Assembly (NCBI GenBank): GCA_019155205.2
Contig: JAHNZQ020003148.1
Span: 930,817-994,816 of the forward strand
Length of the DNA stretch: 64,000 nucleotides
Direction of reading: 5' to 3'
Source of the DNA: Gracilaria vermiculophylla
Lineage: Eukaryota; Rhodophyta; Florideophyceae; Gracilariales; Gracilariaceae
How positions within the stretch are numbered: position 1 is the first letter of the stretch; each line of letters opens with the position of its first letter. Position numbers and translations under genes: made by a program. Under the pieces are notes generated by a model that was not told where the DNA came from, did not search any database, and saw nothing but the letters and a program-made list of their open reading frames with translations. This document shows, piece after piece, positions 22,774 through 33,507 of the stretch.

Positions 22774-23667
22774 TTGACAGGCTGGCTTCATCTTCAATAT
22801 TCTGCCCCCAACCTTGCTTTCTCAGCCATCCGGCTCGTAGTCGATAATAAGGATAGAGCAGAACTACACAACACAGGTGAAGTCAACATCTACCATTCCC
22901 CATGTTTAACGACAGGGAGTGTTGGCCACAGAAGAACACAGGCTTTCATGCCACTACAGAGTACTGAGCCGGTAGATTGTGAGATTTGGACTGATGGTTC
23001 GGTTGACAAACCAAACTGATCTCAAGACATTCTTCCAGTGCGAAGAGCAGTTGAATGGGATGAAGGGTGGTATGCAGGAACAAATGAATATTTGACGCGC
23101 TCGCCATCCTTCTTACGACACATACAGTAGTTCATGCAGATCCACAAAGGATTGCCAGACATTGTCATGCATTCCGATGATGGGTTTTCTTCGAGTCACA
23201 AGGCTATCAACGATGGAAGACAGAGAGCAGATGCCGAATATCACATTCTAAATAGGAAACCTGTTCGGGTAGCAGAAGTTGGTGGAAGTGCTTGTGCTTT
23301 TTGGTGGAACAACAAACCCGCACCGGAAACCAATGTTTCATCGGCTGGTGTAAGAACATGCTCACTCTTTGCAGAGATAGAAGCAATTCATCGGGCACTA
23401 CAATAAGTAATCCAACTCGTTAGACGAGGATGGTACGGACGCGTAAGACTAGTACAAGGTTCACTGAGTTGTGTGGACAACATGAAAAGCCCAATAAGCG
23501 ATTTATCTTGTGATATTCAACAAGTTTCAGAAATCCTTTGGTTATCTGGTCATTGTGGGATTCAAAAGAATGGTATGGTTGACCGCCTGGCGAACGACGC
23601 TTTAAACTTGCCGTATGAATCCCATTTGGTATCCCGATCGATTACGCTGACGTTCATAGAAAAGTAG
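22774..23667 (+). pseudogene. Decayed retrotransposon RNase H domain
   Basis: One reading frame, without any frame change across ~890 nt, carries RNase H landmarks of LINE-type retrotransposons. These are W-T-D-G-S (catalytic Asp, ~22990), a Gly-Gly-Ser...F-A-E-I-E-A-I-H-R-A-L helix (catalytic Glu, ~23370-23400), and W-L-S-G-H-C-G-I-Q-K-N...V-D-R-L-A-N-D-A (last Asp, ~23540-23605). It is broken by in-frame stops at 23017 (TGA), 23128 (TAG) and 23404 (TAA). The Asp-Ser pair normally found in the next strand reads Gly-Ser (~23458), so a catalytic residue is also lost. Reverse transcriptase was not recognised upstream. A dead, nonsense-mutated copy with no indels in the domain. Confidence 0.65.
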
Positions 23668-25389
23668 GGATAAGAAAGCGTTTTACACCACTATTGCCTT
23701 CGCAAAGTGCCTTTCTTTCGTAGCTCTACCCTCACATCTTTACGCGTACGTGCTGAGGCTCTCTGACAAGTATCCTTGAAACTGTGACATGTCGTACAAG
23801 GTGTGCCATGCAAAGGGTCACGCCCACCATCCAAGGATCTTTCGTGAGTTCTAAACGACTTGCAATTCGTCGTCTCGTGCCCTGAATATCTTGACTGAGA
23901 ACGTGCGGACTTCTAATGACGTAAACAGGAACAGTTAACTTTGAAATTTGGCCTACCTAATGGAGACGGTCGACTTTGTGCTTTGCTTCAGGAAACATCT
24001 CCTCTTAAGTAGCACATTGATAAATGCTGATGTTTGTGAAACGTACGGTATATTCGCCTCCTCTGCTCACCATGGATCATTGAGCTGTTGTAAAAACAAC
24101 TGCATACGATGAATCAGCGCTGCTGCTGCCACACGCTATTCCAATCATCAAATTGATCAACCAGAAACAGAACGCGACCAGCTCGTCTGAAATGCGGTGC
24201 TCAGTGGAAATGGTGTTGCTCCTCTTCCAGAAATTGTCGGGAGTAAAGGAGACCATCAGCACGCCATCATATCTTTTCTGGTCATGATTCTGCGGAAGCT
24301 TCGAGAATTAAGGCGCGGCAGCTGGAGCTGAGGAAGCATCAGGAGGGCTTATATGCAACTTACGCAGCAAAAACTGAAATGGCCCTTGCCGTAAGATACA
24401 GCGCGAAATGGCGACTAGAAGCTAGCGTGATTGCAAAGCTTCTGATCCAAAAACTGCGCCTGAACGCGGACATGGCTACGTTGTTTACGTCTAGTGAGTC
24501 TGGTGCAACGTCTGATTTATGCTAGCGGTCGCCAGATGAGCTACAGGCCGCGGACCCATGAGGGACTGGGTCAACGACGGAAGGGGAGACAGACTACGTC
24601 GCTGGTCATGGCGGAGCAGTCCAGATGCCACCGACCGACCGAATCGTTTCTCAATCTGGTACTCCGCGGGTCGCGCGCACAAGGAGGTGATGGAGCCACG
24701 TTGAAGAATGGGCTCAGAGTGCAGGTGGGCGATGACGGCGCTGCTGCCGAAATTCAAATATGGTGGTGCTGAATGTATGCCAGGCATCACAAGAGGAGGA
24801 GAGTGAACGAGGCACCGACATGATGCTGCGCAAAGAGCGCCGTTACAGCGTCTCCTGGGTTTTGGGGTAAAGCGGAAGTCTCACGCCTCAAAGACTGACT
24901 CTGAACAGGACCTTAGGCACGAAATTGCAGAGGCTGAGATGCCACTCCAGCATTACACTTCCTTAACTCTCAGCCTTTCTCCCGACCACTGTCGTCCGCA
25001 TCCGTGGTGCCAAACTGGGAGGCTCTAAACGCAAAGTGATTGTCCGTCAAAGTCCATCTTTGGATTCGAAACCTAGTGGAGAATTGCTTATTTTCTTAAT
25101 GACGACGTAACGACGAGCGCTGTCGAGCGAATGTGACGACGTAGCGATGGGCGATACCGGTCAAAAATCTGCTTCGGCAGTGATGGGAAAGGAAGTCGGT
25201 GTCTGTTAAGCGCTGCGCTCTCCAGGGCTGCTGGCGAGCTTCACACGTGACACACGTTTAAATGCTTCAAGTCGCGTGCTCGTGTCGTTCACAATTTGGT
25301 GTGAGGCGCATCGAGTCTGGCCGGTGCAGCTGTTGTGTGCGGGTTCGTTGAGTAAAGTCATTCACGCGACGTCACAAATTCTCCAAACC
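23668..25389. other. Intergenic, possible further retroelement debris
   Basis: About 1.7 kb without a supportable gene. The first part may be the downstream remainder of the RNase H-bearing element, but no intact motif was found. Open frames on both strands near 24490-24790 lack recognisable sequence. The last ~150 bases serve as promoter/leader for the small gene at 25390. Confidence 0.4.
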
Positions 25390-25916
25390 ATGTTGGCTGT
25401 GAGCTCCGCCCTCGCCCGTGCTGCGGCGCTAACTGCCCCGAAACGCGGCCTCGCGATCGTCGCTACCGTCAAGCAGGCCTCGGACACATCGGCAACTCAG
25501 TTTCCGGCCCCATCCCATGTCAGTCTCGCGTCTGAAGCCGCCGACATCGCCCACCAGATTCACGCCTTCTACTCCAATCCAGGTAAGCCACCACAATTCG
25601 CGCTATCCTATGTTCAACGCACGGCACGTAACTCGCGCATCTTCGGAAAGCGATCAAATTGATGCTCCATATCAGGCGAAACACGGCCTAACCCTCTGAC
25701 ATTGCTCGTTTGCTCGCATCAGACAGCGTCATTTCTCTCCCAGAGCAGACCAGAGAGGCCCTTCAAGCCGAGGTCATGAAAAGGGTGTTAGCCGTTCCAG
25801 ACGCGGAGATTTCCGACGCGTGGGCACAACAAAACCTGCAGGTTCCCGCCGAAATTCGTCTTGGCGACAATCCACTGTTTGAAAGTGCTCAGCACTCGCG
25901 CTCCTCCTCCAAGTAG
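25390..25916 (+). CDS. Small, probably mitochondrial protein of unknown function (two exons)
   Basis: Exons 25390-25582 and 25723-25916, joined across a 140-nt intron (GTAAGC...TCAG), give 128 residues in an uninterrupted frame. The start is in good context (accATGttg). The first ~30 residues are Ala/Leu/Arg/Lys-rich and free of acids, as in mitochondrial presequences. The mature part is mildly acidic and predicted helical, and ends in a serine-rich tail. No family recognised. The coding call rests on the matching splice phases, intron class and presequence-like start. Confidence 0.6.
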
Positions 25917-26690
25917 TCTTGCTTGTCACGCATCAGCCCACTAGAAAGCGCACCCCACTCTCAAACGTCCTCCTACCGCTTGCATGTTGTGAGCTTGCCA
26001 GTGAGCACAATTAAACCAATGCCCGCATTGCAGGGTGCTGCGCTCACACTGACGTATGCTCACCCACCAATGTAGCTAGCATTCCGTGTTACTCGCGTAG
26101 CTACATGTCTGGGCATAAGAACATGGTCCTGGACGTGCCATTGTGACATTGCCTCACGGGCACATCAGGGAACCACTTCAAAATATTGTGGCACAGCGTT
26201 CTCCATCCCTCTTTTCGCGACCATAGATGACTCAGCAAACACTCGAAAATTTTGATGTGGTTGCATGCATCTCAACGCCCAAGGCTGCCAATTGTGTTCT
26301 CTCCACCGCCCCCTCCCCTCGCTGGGCCCGCATTTAGAGCAGCAGTACTGCGCGGCACTAAGCATTCCTCATCTTCGATCAGCACAAGGCATTGGCCCTT
26401 CTCAGCTTCCTGCGTTCACACCCACGCATCTCGTATGCATCGCAACTGAGTCGACTCATAACTACCTTCAATGCCTGTGCTGCCACCGGAGGTATACTTT
26501 CATTGACTACCCCGTCCACTGCGTTCTTCCCATAACAATATATGACACGTCCAGATTCGACGTGCGATGATCGCGCACAGATCTCTAAATATCAATTCTT
26601 GTGAATTTACTGTGTCTGGGGAAGAAACGAACGATCATATTTCCCTGCAAGAGTGCCAAGTTTGGTGTAGCTCATTAGCGAAAGGCAGGA
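25917..26690. other. Intergenic, no gene recognised
   Basis: About 770 bp. Short open frames (for example 26252-26570) have no recognisable content. It contains 3' flank of the small gene and promoter of the adenylyltransferase gene. Confidence 0.4.
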
Positions 26691-27602
26691 ATGAAGTGCA
26701 ACCGTGATGACCGCCCGTGCACCATGAGTCTTGAGCAATCCAACACCAATTCAAATTTCGACGCTGTTTTGCTTCCAGTTCGTGGTGGAGAAGTCAACGT
26801 ACAAGTGAATGTGGGAGCAGTTCGAGACTACCTCAGAACTAATAAACCTCACACATTTACCTTATATATATACCCGGAGCGTGACAACGGTTTAAGTTAC
26901 CTTAGGCTTGCCACATGTATTTTCTCAATTGCTGTCCAGGAAAACAGACCTACAGCTGATGTGGTACTTCGGAGACGCATAGACGGTCGCAAACCGTTTC
27001 TCGACAAGGTTCGAGATACTTCGCAAAACAGGGAAGGTAGTACTTCCAGTGCACCTCCAGTACTTAACGAATGGCTCCCAATGGATTTGCAAGATTATGC
27101 ATACGGGGATCTCTCAGATGATTTCTATAACAAGTACGAGACAGTGGCTGTAGGTGGAACTTTTGACAGATTACATGCGGGCCATCGACTACTCTTAACA
27201 GCTGCGGTGTGGGCTGCCGAACAAACGCTACGCATTGGCGTAACGTCTGATACCATGCTCCAAGCGAAGGAGCATAAGGATCTGATACAAAGCCTTGACA
27301 CGAGATGTGAAAGCGCCGTGGCCTACTCGAAGCGCGTTAAACCGTCTGTTCCAAACGTACTCGTTACACACTTGACGGATTCTTCTGGCCCAACATCTTA
27401 TGAGCCAGCCATCAATGCCCTTGTGGTCTCCAAAGAAACGGCTCCCGGAGCGCTCAAAATCAATGATGTACGCATAGAAGCTGGACTGAATCCGATGACT
27501 TTCATTATTGTCGACGTACTGGATACGAAGGGTGTGAAGCTCAGTTCGTCAGCTTTGCGCAAGGCAGAAGCAGGGCAAAAGCTTCAATCAAACACAATCT
27601 AA
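26691..27602 (+). CDS. Phosphopantetheine adenylyltransferase (eukaryotic COASY/PPAT type)
   Basis: A 303-residue nucleotidyltransferase. It adenylates 4'-phosphopantetheine to dephospho-CoA in coenzyme A synthesis. The ATP-binding motif V-G-G-T-F-D-R-L-H-A-G-H (about residues 154-165) and the C-terminal K-L-S-S-S-A-L-R are those of the eukaryotic/archaeal PPAT class. The ~145 residues before the catalytic domain resemble the divergent N-terminal part of COASY/PPAT proteins. There is no fused dephospho-CoA kinase domain, so it is a monofunctional enzyme as in plants and yeast. Start ATG at 26691; a second in-frame ATG (26724, accATGagt) has the better context. AATAAA follows the stop at ~40 nt. 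Convergent with the next gene. Confidence 0.87.
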   Translation: MKCNRDDRPCTMSLEQSNTNSNFDAVLLPVRGGEVNVQVNVGAVRDYLRTNKPHTFTLYIYPERDNGLSYLRLATCIFSIAVQENRPTADVVLRRRIDGRKPFLDKVRDTSQNREGSTSSAPPVLNEWLPMDLQDYAYGDLSDDFYNKYETVAVGGTFDRLHAGHRLLLTAAVWAAEQTLRIGVTSDTMLQAKEHKDLIQSLDTRCESAVAYSKRVKPSVPNVLVTHLTDSSGPTSYEPAINALVVSKETAPGALKINDVRIEAGLNPMTFIIVDVLDTKGVKLSSSALRKAEAGQKLQSNTI

Positions 27603-27759
27603 TCGAGAACATGGGACCGCGGAGATGCACAAAAGTTACAACCAATAAATAACCACGCATAGAACGATGTAGAGCATTAGGACGCTGGCTTCGACTACTT
27701 TTGAGTAACAGCAGCCTCAACTGCACGTGGAATATTCGAGAGTTTGAGGACATTCCCAT

Positions 27760-28662
27760 TCATTTTGAAGCTTCGACAAGTCTGTACAGTCGAGCAAGTC
27801 GCTGTATTTGAGCCAGTACCAAGGCGAAAATGAGTTTTTTCACATTTCCTCTTCGCCGTGGACAGTCCCTGAATAGTTTTGACCATTTCTGCAACGGTAA
27901 CGCGAACGCAGTTGCATAAATGAAACTGCGAAACACCGCAGCTAGACCCTGAGAAGCGGAAAAATGCTGGGGCCAGAGGTGTAGACGCAGGATATCCGGG
28001 AAAATAGTTTCTTGGAAGAAACAACAAATGATTCCAAGCGCTGATGCAAGTGAGTACTTGAGAGATCCGATACGGAAGAACAAGCGATATATAAGTGCTT
28101 GTCTAGCTATCCGGTGTATGACAGTCCACGAGGCCTTTAACCACAAAGGAGAGCTCGCGTTGGCCCCGAATCCTTTCTTCTGATATAGTTTACGTATTTG
28201 AATTGATCCGAGTAAGAGCCATATTAGCGAAGAAGAAGCTGGTGCCAGCAGATATTCCAAGCACTTGCGAGGCAGACTCATGTCTGCCCGGTGAGGGGGA
28301 GGGTATTTTTCATCTACGACAATTTCAACCACGACTTTGCATACACGAGCAAATTCCCGATAGCCGCCGGAAACAGGAAAACCATCATACACGAAGTACG
28401 TCAACGTTCTCAGACATGCGCGAATGAAAGCGTTGTTATGGTTTAAGTGAAAAGCTTCGTGATGCTCTCCAGAAAGACTCGAGAAATGATTGTCTTGACT
28501 GAATGAAGACCGATGCGAAGTTATTCTTGGTCGCTTTGCGGCAATATTGCCAGTAGAATGCACGTGAATTACGGCGTCATGAGGCATTGACTCACCGTCC
28601 GAACCGGAATCAATCGAGGTGTCTTGATCGCCATTCACTGTACTTGTACCTTGCGATGGCAT
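27760..28662 (-). CDS. Hypothetical protein with hydrophobic C-terminal half
   Basis: A 300-residue intronless frame with ATG at 28662. The first ~80 residues are hydrophilic, acidic then Ser/Arg-rich. The rest is rich in aromatic and aliphatic residues with hydrophobic stretches around residues 140-155 and 205-225, and many Arg/Lys between them. It could be a membrane-associated protein with internal helices. No domain recognised. The length and the absence of any overlapping better candidate support a real gene; its function is unknown. Confidence 0.6.
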   Translation of the reverse strand: MPSQGTSTVNGDQDTSIDSGSDGESMPHDAVIHVHSTGNIAAKRPRITSHRSSFSQDNHFSSLSGEHHEAFHLNHNNAFIRACLRTLTYFVYDGFPVSGGYREFARVCKVVVEIVVDEKYPPPHRADMSLPRKCLEYLLAPASSSLIWLLLGSIQIRKLYQKKGFGANASSPLWLKASWTVIHRIARQALIYRLFFRIGSLKYSLASALGIICCFFQETIFPDILRLHLWPQHFSASQGLAAVFRSFIYATAFALPLQKWSKLFRDCPRRRGNVKKLIFALVLAQIQRLARLYRLVEASK

Positions 28663-29381
28663 TTGTAAAACAAGTGTAGCTGAATTCAGTGAAATATTAT
28701 GCTACAGCACCGGTATCCCGATCAATTCTTTACCAATGAAAAGTATCAAACTGCCTTTCGGGAGATGGAAAAAGGGGCTCGAAGAACGAAGAAGAGAATA
28801 AGCCTCGAGATATGGTGCGACAGAGATACAGAATTCATCAATAGCCAACACTTTTCACTCGAAAGAAAGGGGGTGACGGATATACAGTGCGGGGGTTCGC
28901 AATGCTATTGCGAGTTGCCAATGCAATCGGATCGAGCAGGTCACATGTGCTTTACAGGGTTGCAGACGTGTCCATGATATCTGAACGGCAGCACTAAAGC
29001 GTAGGGTTTCGAGTTTTGATGAAACGAGTTTATTCGCTCCAAATTCTTTGATCGACTTTTGAGAAGCATCTCGCTTTTCTTCGGATCAACGTGACATCAT
29101 CAGGACGGGTCCCGTCCAGAAAGGATCTTGTCCTCGGCAACTTGATAGTCGCAAAAGTTGGAATCACGTTGCCAGCGAGTCAGCTCTAGAGTACGGAATA
29201 GTAGCATACTGTGAAAGGAATTTCAGTCATCGTCGACAAGAAAACCCATTGCTATTGCAGCCCTGTCGTTCTCAATCGATATCCGTCAGTCTGTTGCTCT
29301 CAATCACCGAGACTTGTCCAAACTCCTGCTCGCACGACCAAAACAAAGTGTACTTCCATTGGTGCTGTACTCTAAAGAGAA
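28663..29381. other. Intergenic, divergent promoters
   Basis: About 720 bp between divergent genes. An open frame at 28699-28977 has no recognisable content and is not called. Confidence 0.4.
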
Positions 29382-29726
29382 ATGACTTTTCTGGATAGCG
29401 GTCGACGTGACTGCCTGAACAAAATGAAGAACGGTGCAATTCTCGGCGGTAGTGTAGGAAGTGCTGCCGGATTCCTATTTGGCTCATACGAAGCGACGCA
29501 AATTCGAGGGATTCCCGTTTCACAGGTATGGTTGCTTCGTGACTGTAACATAGCTTTTGTACTCCGAACGATACTGACGAATTTGAGTTTGATTTCCGGA
29601 AACGTGCTTCTCTTGCAGAAGGTCGGATTAGTACTTCGCAATTCTGTCGGGGGATGCATTGTGTTTGGGTTTTTTTTGGCCATCGGAACAGGTATAAGAA
29701 GTTGCAATGCTCGCGAGAGATACTGA
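29382..29726 (+). CDS. ROMO1: ROMO1/MGR2-like mitochondrial inner membrane protein (two exons)
   Basis: Exons 29382-29525 and 29619-29726 are joined across a 93-nt phase-0 intron (GTATGG...TGCAG) to an 83-residue protein, matching the usual ~80 residues of ROMO1/Mgr2. Family landmarks: a Cys before the first helix (C-L-N-K-M-K-N-G), a first glycine-zipper helix (G-G-S-V-G-S-A-A-G-F-L-F-G), then a second glycine-rich helix ending A-I-G-T-G-I-R-S-C. Yeast Mgr2 seals the TIM23 translocase laterally; human ROMO1 affects import, cristae and reactive oxygen. The intron itself is a multiple of three without a stop in frame, so the unspliced message would code 114 residues. The conserved length and continuity favour splicing. 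Confidence 0.82.
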   Translation: MTFLDSGRRDCLNKMKNGAILGGSVGSAAGFLFGSYEATQIRGIPVSQVWLLRDCNIAFVLRTILTNLSLISGNVLLLQKVGLVLRNSVGGCIVFGFFLAIGTGIRSCNARERY

Positions 29727-30065
29727 CGGTTGCTTCTACCAGATCTCATTGTTTCGTAACGCTAAATTTAATGTTGTCCAATGTATCAATAATCAGTAAA
29801 CCTGGTAGCTCCTTGCAGTATACTGGCTTGCACTTTACTGGCGATGGTATTGCTTGCCGGCAGTTGGATTGTCATTAGGGTTTAGTGGATAGAAAGTTGG
29901 CTAGACTGTGAACGGGAACAGTTTCGCGCATGCTGGACCGATGAAGTTAACTATCAAAAGTAGCAAGGTGTTAGTAATGCATGTTTACAGGCATCCTACC
30001 CCAGGAAATCGAGACAACTTGCTTCCGAGCGGTGTTGTGAAAGAGCGTGTTTTGACAGTCGATGC
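29727..30065. other. Convergent 3' flanks
   Basis: About 340 bp between convergent genes. No further feature recognised. Confidence 0.4.
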
Positions 30066-30590
30066 TCATTTAAGAAGCTCGGACAGAGCTTGAATTCGGA
30101 AGGAGATCTCTGCAACTGAAGATGTTGCCTTGGTAAGACAATTCTTGGCTTCGAAGAATTCGGTATTGAAAGCAGCGAAGTCAGCTTTGAGTGCGTCTAG
30201 TTCAGTTTTCTTTTGTTTTGCATCCTTTAATTTACCGTCATCCCCAATGGAGTCACTCTTCCTGGCGGACAAGACAGCATTAAGTCTGGCTGTCTTCTCC
30301 AAATTTCTCGCCGCAATTCGTTCAGCGATGATGTCTTCTGCTTCATCCACAACAGCCTTGGGGTACTTTCCGTCGAAGTCAGTGAGCTTTCGAGGCCTGC
30401 GCCATCTGGTAGGCACTTTTCCCTCCTGCCATGAAAGTAGAAACGATTGTGCCGCAAGAAAGCGCTTGGCAGCAGCCAGATTGTTCTCCGCAGAGGACTC
30501 CTCGTCTTCTGAGTATTCCCATGTGTCAATGTCATTCCATTCGGTCATACGCGCGATCATTTCCGCGTCTTGCAGTTTGCCTACGGTCAT
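30066..30590 (-). CDS. Small acidic helical protein of unknown function
   Basis: A 174-residue intronless frame with ATG at 30590. The N-terminal third is acidic (W-E-Y-S-E-D-E-E-S-S). A short basic W-R-R-P-R-K patch follows, and the C-terminal ~90 residues are Ala/Lys/Glu/Leu-rich and likely coiled coil. The composition and even codon use look like a real soluble protein. No family recognised. It has no obvious functional link with neighbours. Confidence 0.65.
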   Translation of the reverse strand: MTVGKLQDAEMIARMTEWNDIDTWEYSEDEESSAENNLAAAKRFLAAQSFLLSWQEGKVPTRWRRPRKLTDFDGKYPKAVVDEAEDIIAERIAARNLEKTARLNAVLSARKSDSIGDDGKLKDAKQKKTELDALKADFAAFNTEFFEAKNCLTKATSSVAEISFRIQALSELLK

Positions 30591-31824
30591 GATATCTAAG
30601 TTGTTTTAGAAACCAGCAGCAGGTGGATTGGAATTCTTGTAGCATCTAAGGCCGAGAAGCAAGGGTTTTGTGAAGACGTCGTGCTGCGGCCGGAGAACAG
30701 GCAAATGTCATTTTTCGCAAGAGAGAGAGAGTAATTTGAATATTATACTTTTGTATTTAATATGGAAGTGAAAAAAAAAGATAAAACCCATACCTGCGTT
30801 GAAGTGGGAACAAACGATGGCGCATCGGCTTGCTCGTGCACTTCGTGTCGCAGTTTTTGGCACACATCCAAGTCACCTTACGCATGGTGCAACGAACATT
30901 CGGCGCAAATTTATGATCGCCCTACCACGCAAAACCCCTTAATTAGTAGAAAGCCGTTATGACCCTATCTACATTGACTTATTTCCACACATCTGCTAAA
31001 CCACGTGCTCAACTCCCCATGTTTTCACTCTGCTGGGGTGCGAAGCGAACTCTGGTCCGGAATACAGATGGGCAGTAGTGCTCTTGAGCTGAATAAAGAC
31101 TTAAGTTTACATAAGGTATTGACAACGCAAAAATAATTGCGAAGAAGCAACACTTTCGCTCCATGTTCCGCTGTTTCTATGTTGAGCAATCCGAGGCAAG
31201 ACCGCGCTCATCACTCGATCTATTTCTGATGCCTTTCAAGGCGTGGAACAATTCCATGACATCCTCTAAAAAAAACCAAACCTCCTTTGAGGAAAAGCAT
31301 TCTGAATCATTTTGTTCTGAGGCATTCTTCATGACTTGAAAGCGGATTGGATAAACCTGCGAATGTGTAAACCTTGAAAACGAGTATTGCAGCATTTGCT
31401 AGTCAGCAAAATGACAAACGTCGAAGGGTCTGCTATGAAAATGCACCACGCAGGTTTTCCTTCCAAGTAACTCAAGTCCTAGCATTCTAGAGCCTTTGCA
31501 TTCGCAATACATGCATCACTTTATCCACTGTGCAAATGCGGATGTCTACATTTTAGACCTTTCCGTTCATCTTGAATTGGACGCGTCATCTCGAGACAGA
31601 AAAAGCGGATCCCACACTACCGTACGGATAAGTTGTTCACTGCTCTATTCTGCATTCCTTCGTCGAGGGAAGCTATGCTTGCGAATAAGCTGAACATGTG
31701 GCTCATTACTTTGATCCGTTACCAGGCCCCCATATCTGATGATAAGGAACATGTAAACAAAAGAATAATGACAGCATGATAGACAAATCAGAAAACATCG
31801 AGAAAAACGCGGTGAGTTAAACAT
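30591..31824. other. Intergenic, nothing recognised
   Basis: About 1.2 kb, AT-rich, with a short GA run near 30720-30731 and an A-rich tract near 30770. No gene, RNA or repeat could be supported. Confidence 0.45.
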
Positions 31825-33507
31825 CTAGTGCTCGCTTAACAAAAAGGCTGTAGAATCCTGCTGGCAACTTACTATGATGGTCTTGTCATCAGAACCAGAT
31901 GCAAACACATTCTGATTGTTCTCTTGACAAGAAATGGTATTCACAGTTCCTTCATGTCCCTTGAGTTTTGCAATAAGCTTACCACTTCGTCGCTCCCAGA
32001 TGTAGACGAGTTCATCTTCTGATCCACAGAGAACAAGCATCTGGTTATGTCCTCCAAAGCATGCGCGGATCACATATCTTGTTTGTTTGTATCCGTGCAA
32101 CTTCTGTACAATTCGTTGCTTTGGAATACTCCAAACGTGAATTTCTGGGTCAATGGCCTCGGGGTCTTCGTGGGAATTGATATTCACGAGAAGGAACTGG
32201 CTATCTGCAGATAAGAAAAGAGAGGTAATGCTGTAGAGCTCTTTCATCACAGACAACTGCTGTTTCTTTTCGGTGTCGAAAACAAGGATTGTGTTGTCCG
32301 AGCACGTTGCGACAAGCAGCTTGCCATCAGTTGATATGGTAAGATCGTTCACGCGATTCGGAACATTGTAGGATGCGACTACTTCTCCGTTTTCAGCATT
32401 CCACTCCAATAATCTTTGGTCATGTGAACCTGAAACAAAAGTCTTTCCGTTTGGCATCCACGCACAGGAGGTGATGGAGTCATTATGCTTCTCAAAGACA
32501 CGACAGCACTCGCCGTTGTTTACGTCCCACATGCGAATCGTCTGGTCTTCGCCAGTGCTGAGAAGATACTGATCATCTGGAGACCAACTCAAAAAACAGA
32601 CCATTTGCGAATGGCCTCTTAGCTTGTACAATATTGCATTGCTCTTATTGCATTTGCCGTCTAAAAGCGCCCCAGTTTTCCACACAATGACAACGGCATC
32701 CTTTGAAGAGGATGCGAGATACTCGCCGCGGTGTGAAAATTGGACAAACCATACCTCATCTGTATGACCCTCTAGACGGTGTAGTACCCTTCTTGGAACA
32801 CGATCCTCACAGTGAACCATGTCCTCCAGTAAACTGACGCGACTCTGTCGCGTGTACGGAAACATCGTGTCGCGCTTTTGCTGTTCAATAGCTTGCCATA
32901 ACAAATTCTCTAATCGGTTCTCTTGCAAAAGCTCGCTAGCAGGGATATAGCGCTGAAGTTTCTCCAAGACGGCGGTTCGCGACTCCGAGCCCGCACCCGG
33001 CCATTCGGCGCGATCACGCACTTCATCGGCTGTTGTGCACATGCAGAGTAGGGGAAGTTTGTGAAGTAGCTTCGGGTCCGGACTCAAGCGAGTCAAATCG
33101 TTTCGTAGACACTCCAACGCATCTGCTGTATAACCAGCCTCCAGAAGCTCGAGAAATTTTTGTTCATAAAGAACAAAACGGGCTGCCCGAGCGTCATCGT
33201 CAGACTTGAACACAGTTACTTGCGACAGAACTTGTTCTAGACGGTCCCATTTTCCCTGAAGAACGCAATCACGCAACGTGCGCATCTGTTGACTCATGGC
33301 CTCGACTCCAGCCTCCTTTTCTAGCGTGCGAGCCGACGAACTGTATCCCAGGGCATCGATCGCTTGAACAATTATTCGAACAAGCTCATGGCGGTCTAGC
33401 CCCCGTTCTGTGAGGTTGGATTCCATTCGCGTATCGGAAGAGTTCGCGCCATCCAGGGGGTCGGCGTCGGAATGAACGCCATTTGCAGTGGCACCAACCC
33501 CGTTCAT
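31825..33507 (-). CDS. WDR26: WDR26/GID7-like LisH-CTLH-WD40 protein
   Basis: A 560-residue intronless protein. A LisH motif (about residues 38-68, with A-L-G-Y-S-S-S-A-R-T-L-E) and a CTLH domain (~70-145) are followed by a WD40 propeller from about residue 235 to the end, with repeats ending in W-K, W-D, W-N, W-S and W-E. This order is diagnostic of WDR26/Gid7. That protein is a scaffold and substrate-recruiting subunit of the GID/CTLH ubiquitin ligase, which in yeast degrades gluconeogenic enzymes. ATG at 33507 (MNGVGA...); the codons before it in frame are not ATG. Confidence 0.9.
   Translation of the reverse strand: MNGVGATANGVHSDADPLDGANSSDTRMESNLTERGLDRHELVRIIVQAIDALGYSSSARTLEKEAGVEAMSQQMRTLRDCVLQGKWDRLEQVLSQVTVFKSDDDARAARFVLYEQKFLELLEAGYTADALECLRNDLTRLSPDPKLLHKLPLLCMCTTADEVRDRAEWPGAGSESRTAVLEKLQRYIPASELLQENRLENLLWQAIEQQKRDTMFPYTRQSRVSLLEDMVHCEDRVPRRVLHRLEGHTDEVWFVQFSHRGEYLASSSKDAVVIVWKTGALLDGKCNKSNAILYKLRGHSQMVCFLSWSPDDQYLLSTGEDQTIRMWDVNNGECCRVFEKHNDSITSCAWMPNGKTFVSGSHDQRLLEWNAENGEVVASYNVPNRVNDLTISTDGKLLVATCSDNTILVFDTEKKQQLSVMKELYSITSLFLSADSQFLLVNINSHEDPEAIDPEIHVWSIPKQRIVQKLHGYKQTRYVIRACFGGHNQMLVLCGSEDELVYIWERRSGKLIAKLKGHEGTVNTISCQENNQNVFASGSDDKTIIVSCQQDSTAFLLSEH

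Noticed and set aside
25040..25075. GGATTCGAAACC resembling a tRNA B box
   Set aside because: No A box at proper distance and no cloverleaf could be drawn.
28699..28977. 92-codon frame on plus strand
   Set aside because: No recognisable sequence; lies in a divergent promoter and its continuation was not supported by splice signals.
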